DNA of 64,000 nt, from contig OZ242367.1 in assembly GCA_965209015.1 (NCBI GenBank), positions 744,001-808,000 of the forward strand, given 5' to 3'. Under the pieces are notes generated by a model that did no database searches, was not told the DNA's origin, and worked only from the letters and a program-made list of their open reading frames with translations. The DNA is from Bin80 sp965209015 (GTDB lineage: Bacteria; Bacteroidota; Rhodothermia; Rhodothermales; Bin80). This document shows, piece by piece, positions 63,233 to 64,000 of the stretch (its first letter is position 1; each line of letters begins with the position of its first letter). Both the position numbers and the translations under genes were made by a program.

Positions 63233-64000
63233 TCATTCTAATGTTACAGTAACTGTTCTACTCGGAGTATACCCTATCCGGTGTGCTATCGCCCTTAGGG
63301 TCTGATCTGGTGTGAGAGCAACAGGTGAAGTGTACAAGAGCCACCGACTGGCTTCGGGGTTACTAGATTCCAGAATTTGATATCCAATTGATGCACCCTC
63401 AGTCCCACTAACAAGACGAAGGAGCAGAAGGTTTGACGAATCCAAATTATGGATAACCCCATAGTGTAGTGAGTCATCAGATAGCCGATGAATCATTTCA
63501 CCTCCTGAGACTAGTTCGATCGTTACGGGGGAGGTTTGGGGTTGAATGTGATCCGGCCACATCTGGGCAACGAGGTCCATCTCCTCCAGTGTACCAGGAT
63601 CCTTTGTGTCATCCATCCATGCGCTTAATTCAGCACGCATCTGAGCCAGTTGGTCCTCAAAGGCAGGATCAAGTGCCAAGTTAACAAGCTCATGAGGATC
63701 TGTTTCTAAATGGAAAAGTTCCTCTACAGGTTTAGAGCTCCTGAACCACTGAGACTGGAATTCATCAAGTTTGCCAGCATCATGCAGACGAAGGAGTTCT
63801 TGCATACTCCCCATCTGTTCCCGATAAGTAATGGGTAGATAATAGGCACGGTCAGGCTGAAGGTTACGGATATATTTGAATTGATGATCTCTGATGGCGC
63901 GTTTCGTGTCATATTCCGTATCAAACCGATCAGCGGCTGCATGAATATACTGTCTGGGGGGACGCACTTTCTGACTGCCTAAAAAGGGCTGCCCATCCAG
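63233..64000 (-). CDS. sulfatase, C-terminal part (5' end outside the window)
   Basis: The minus-strand frame is open through base 64000, so the gene starts beyond the window. The visible part reads YDTKRAIRDHQFKYIRNLQPDR, then the sulfatase C-terminal pattern LFHLETDPHELVNLALDP, AQMRAELSAWMDDTKDPG. A final 90-residue beta domain (PVTIELVSGGEMI to TVTVTLE) looks like a chitobiase/FN3-type C-terminal domain. The catalytic half, including the formylglycine motif, is not in view. It is the third sulfatase of the window. Confidence 0.8.
   Translation of the reverse strand: MDGQPFLGSQKVRPPRQYIHAAADRFDTEYDTKRAIRDHQFKYIRNLQPDRAYYLPITYREQMGSMQELLRLHDAGKLDEFQSQWFRSSKPVEELFHLETDPHELVNLALDPAFEDQLAQMRAELSAWMDDTKDPGTLEEMDLVAQMWPDHIQPQTSPVTIELVSGGEMIHRLSDDSLHYGVIHNLDSSNLLLLRLVSGTEGASIGYQILESSNPEASRWLLYTSPVALTPDQTLRAIAHRIGYTPSRTVTVTLE

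Overview
The window looks like a chromosomal segment of a member of the Bacteroidota/Rhodothermota group, probably a marine heterotroph of the Rhodothermales type. The sequence evidence is a SusC/SusD pair, type IX secretion (Por) C-terminal sorting domains on WD40 proteins, DUF5683 next to parAB, DUF3098, DUF5989, Big_5-type lipoproteins, a CRTAC1/ASPIC-UnbV FG-GAP lipoprotein and several lipoprotein sulfatases. This placement is inferred from gene content; no rRNA is present. No phage, CRISPR array or plasmid replication gene was seen.

Layout. Bases 1-9634 are an accessory zone built on three tandem WD40/T9SS paralogues: the first is cut by the window edge and the other two each have 14 blades. 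Between copies 2 and 3 sits a foreign-looking block. It holds an IS1595-type transposase whose first catalytic Asp is replaced by Tyr, a TaqI/Eco57I-type N6-adenine methyltransferase starting on the next base, and a PD-(D/E)XK-like partner whose 3' part is lost at a tandem 23-bp repeat resembling an IS21-type end. A decayed piece of the batD-like gene lies behind WD40 copy 1, matching the intact gene behind copy 3, so WD40 gene plus downstream flank was duplicated as a unit.

Bases 9.8-31 kb are mostly housekeeping: a Bat-type DUF58 pair, YceI, purQ-rhomboid, VanZ, a minus-strand block DUF5989-parA-parB-DUF5683-serine palmitoyltransferase-like enzyme-GNAT (a probable ceramide pair), two MacB-like permeases with rpiA, two TonB C-terminal proteins, and the run Nnr, Big_5 lipoprotein, small membrane protein, MoaB, YidD, followed by hisI and a TPM-domain lipoprotein.

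Bases 31.5-40.6 kb form an outer-membrane uptake locus: SusC, SusD, a small lipoprotein and a 1211-residue FG-GAP/ASPIC lipoprotein. After a tRNA-Ala(GGC) come thrA-dapB-dapA (aspartate-family amino acids), gyrA, a lysine 6-aminotransferase and lipA. The last 12 kb combine three sulfatases (one cut by the window end), ndk-DUF1343, mreD, a nucleoside hydrolase-gnd pair, an azurin-like cupredoxin and an outer-membrane barrel. SusCD plus sulfatases suggest scavenging of sulfated glycans or other polymers, but no glycoside hydrolase is visible to define the substrate.

The most distinctive observations are the transposase/restriction-modification block and the sharply bounded gene-conversion tract and decayed batD copy in the WD40 array. 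Next come the probable ceramide-synthesis pair and the overlooked 52-residue DUF5989 gene.
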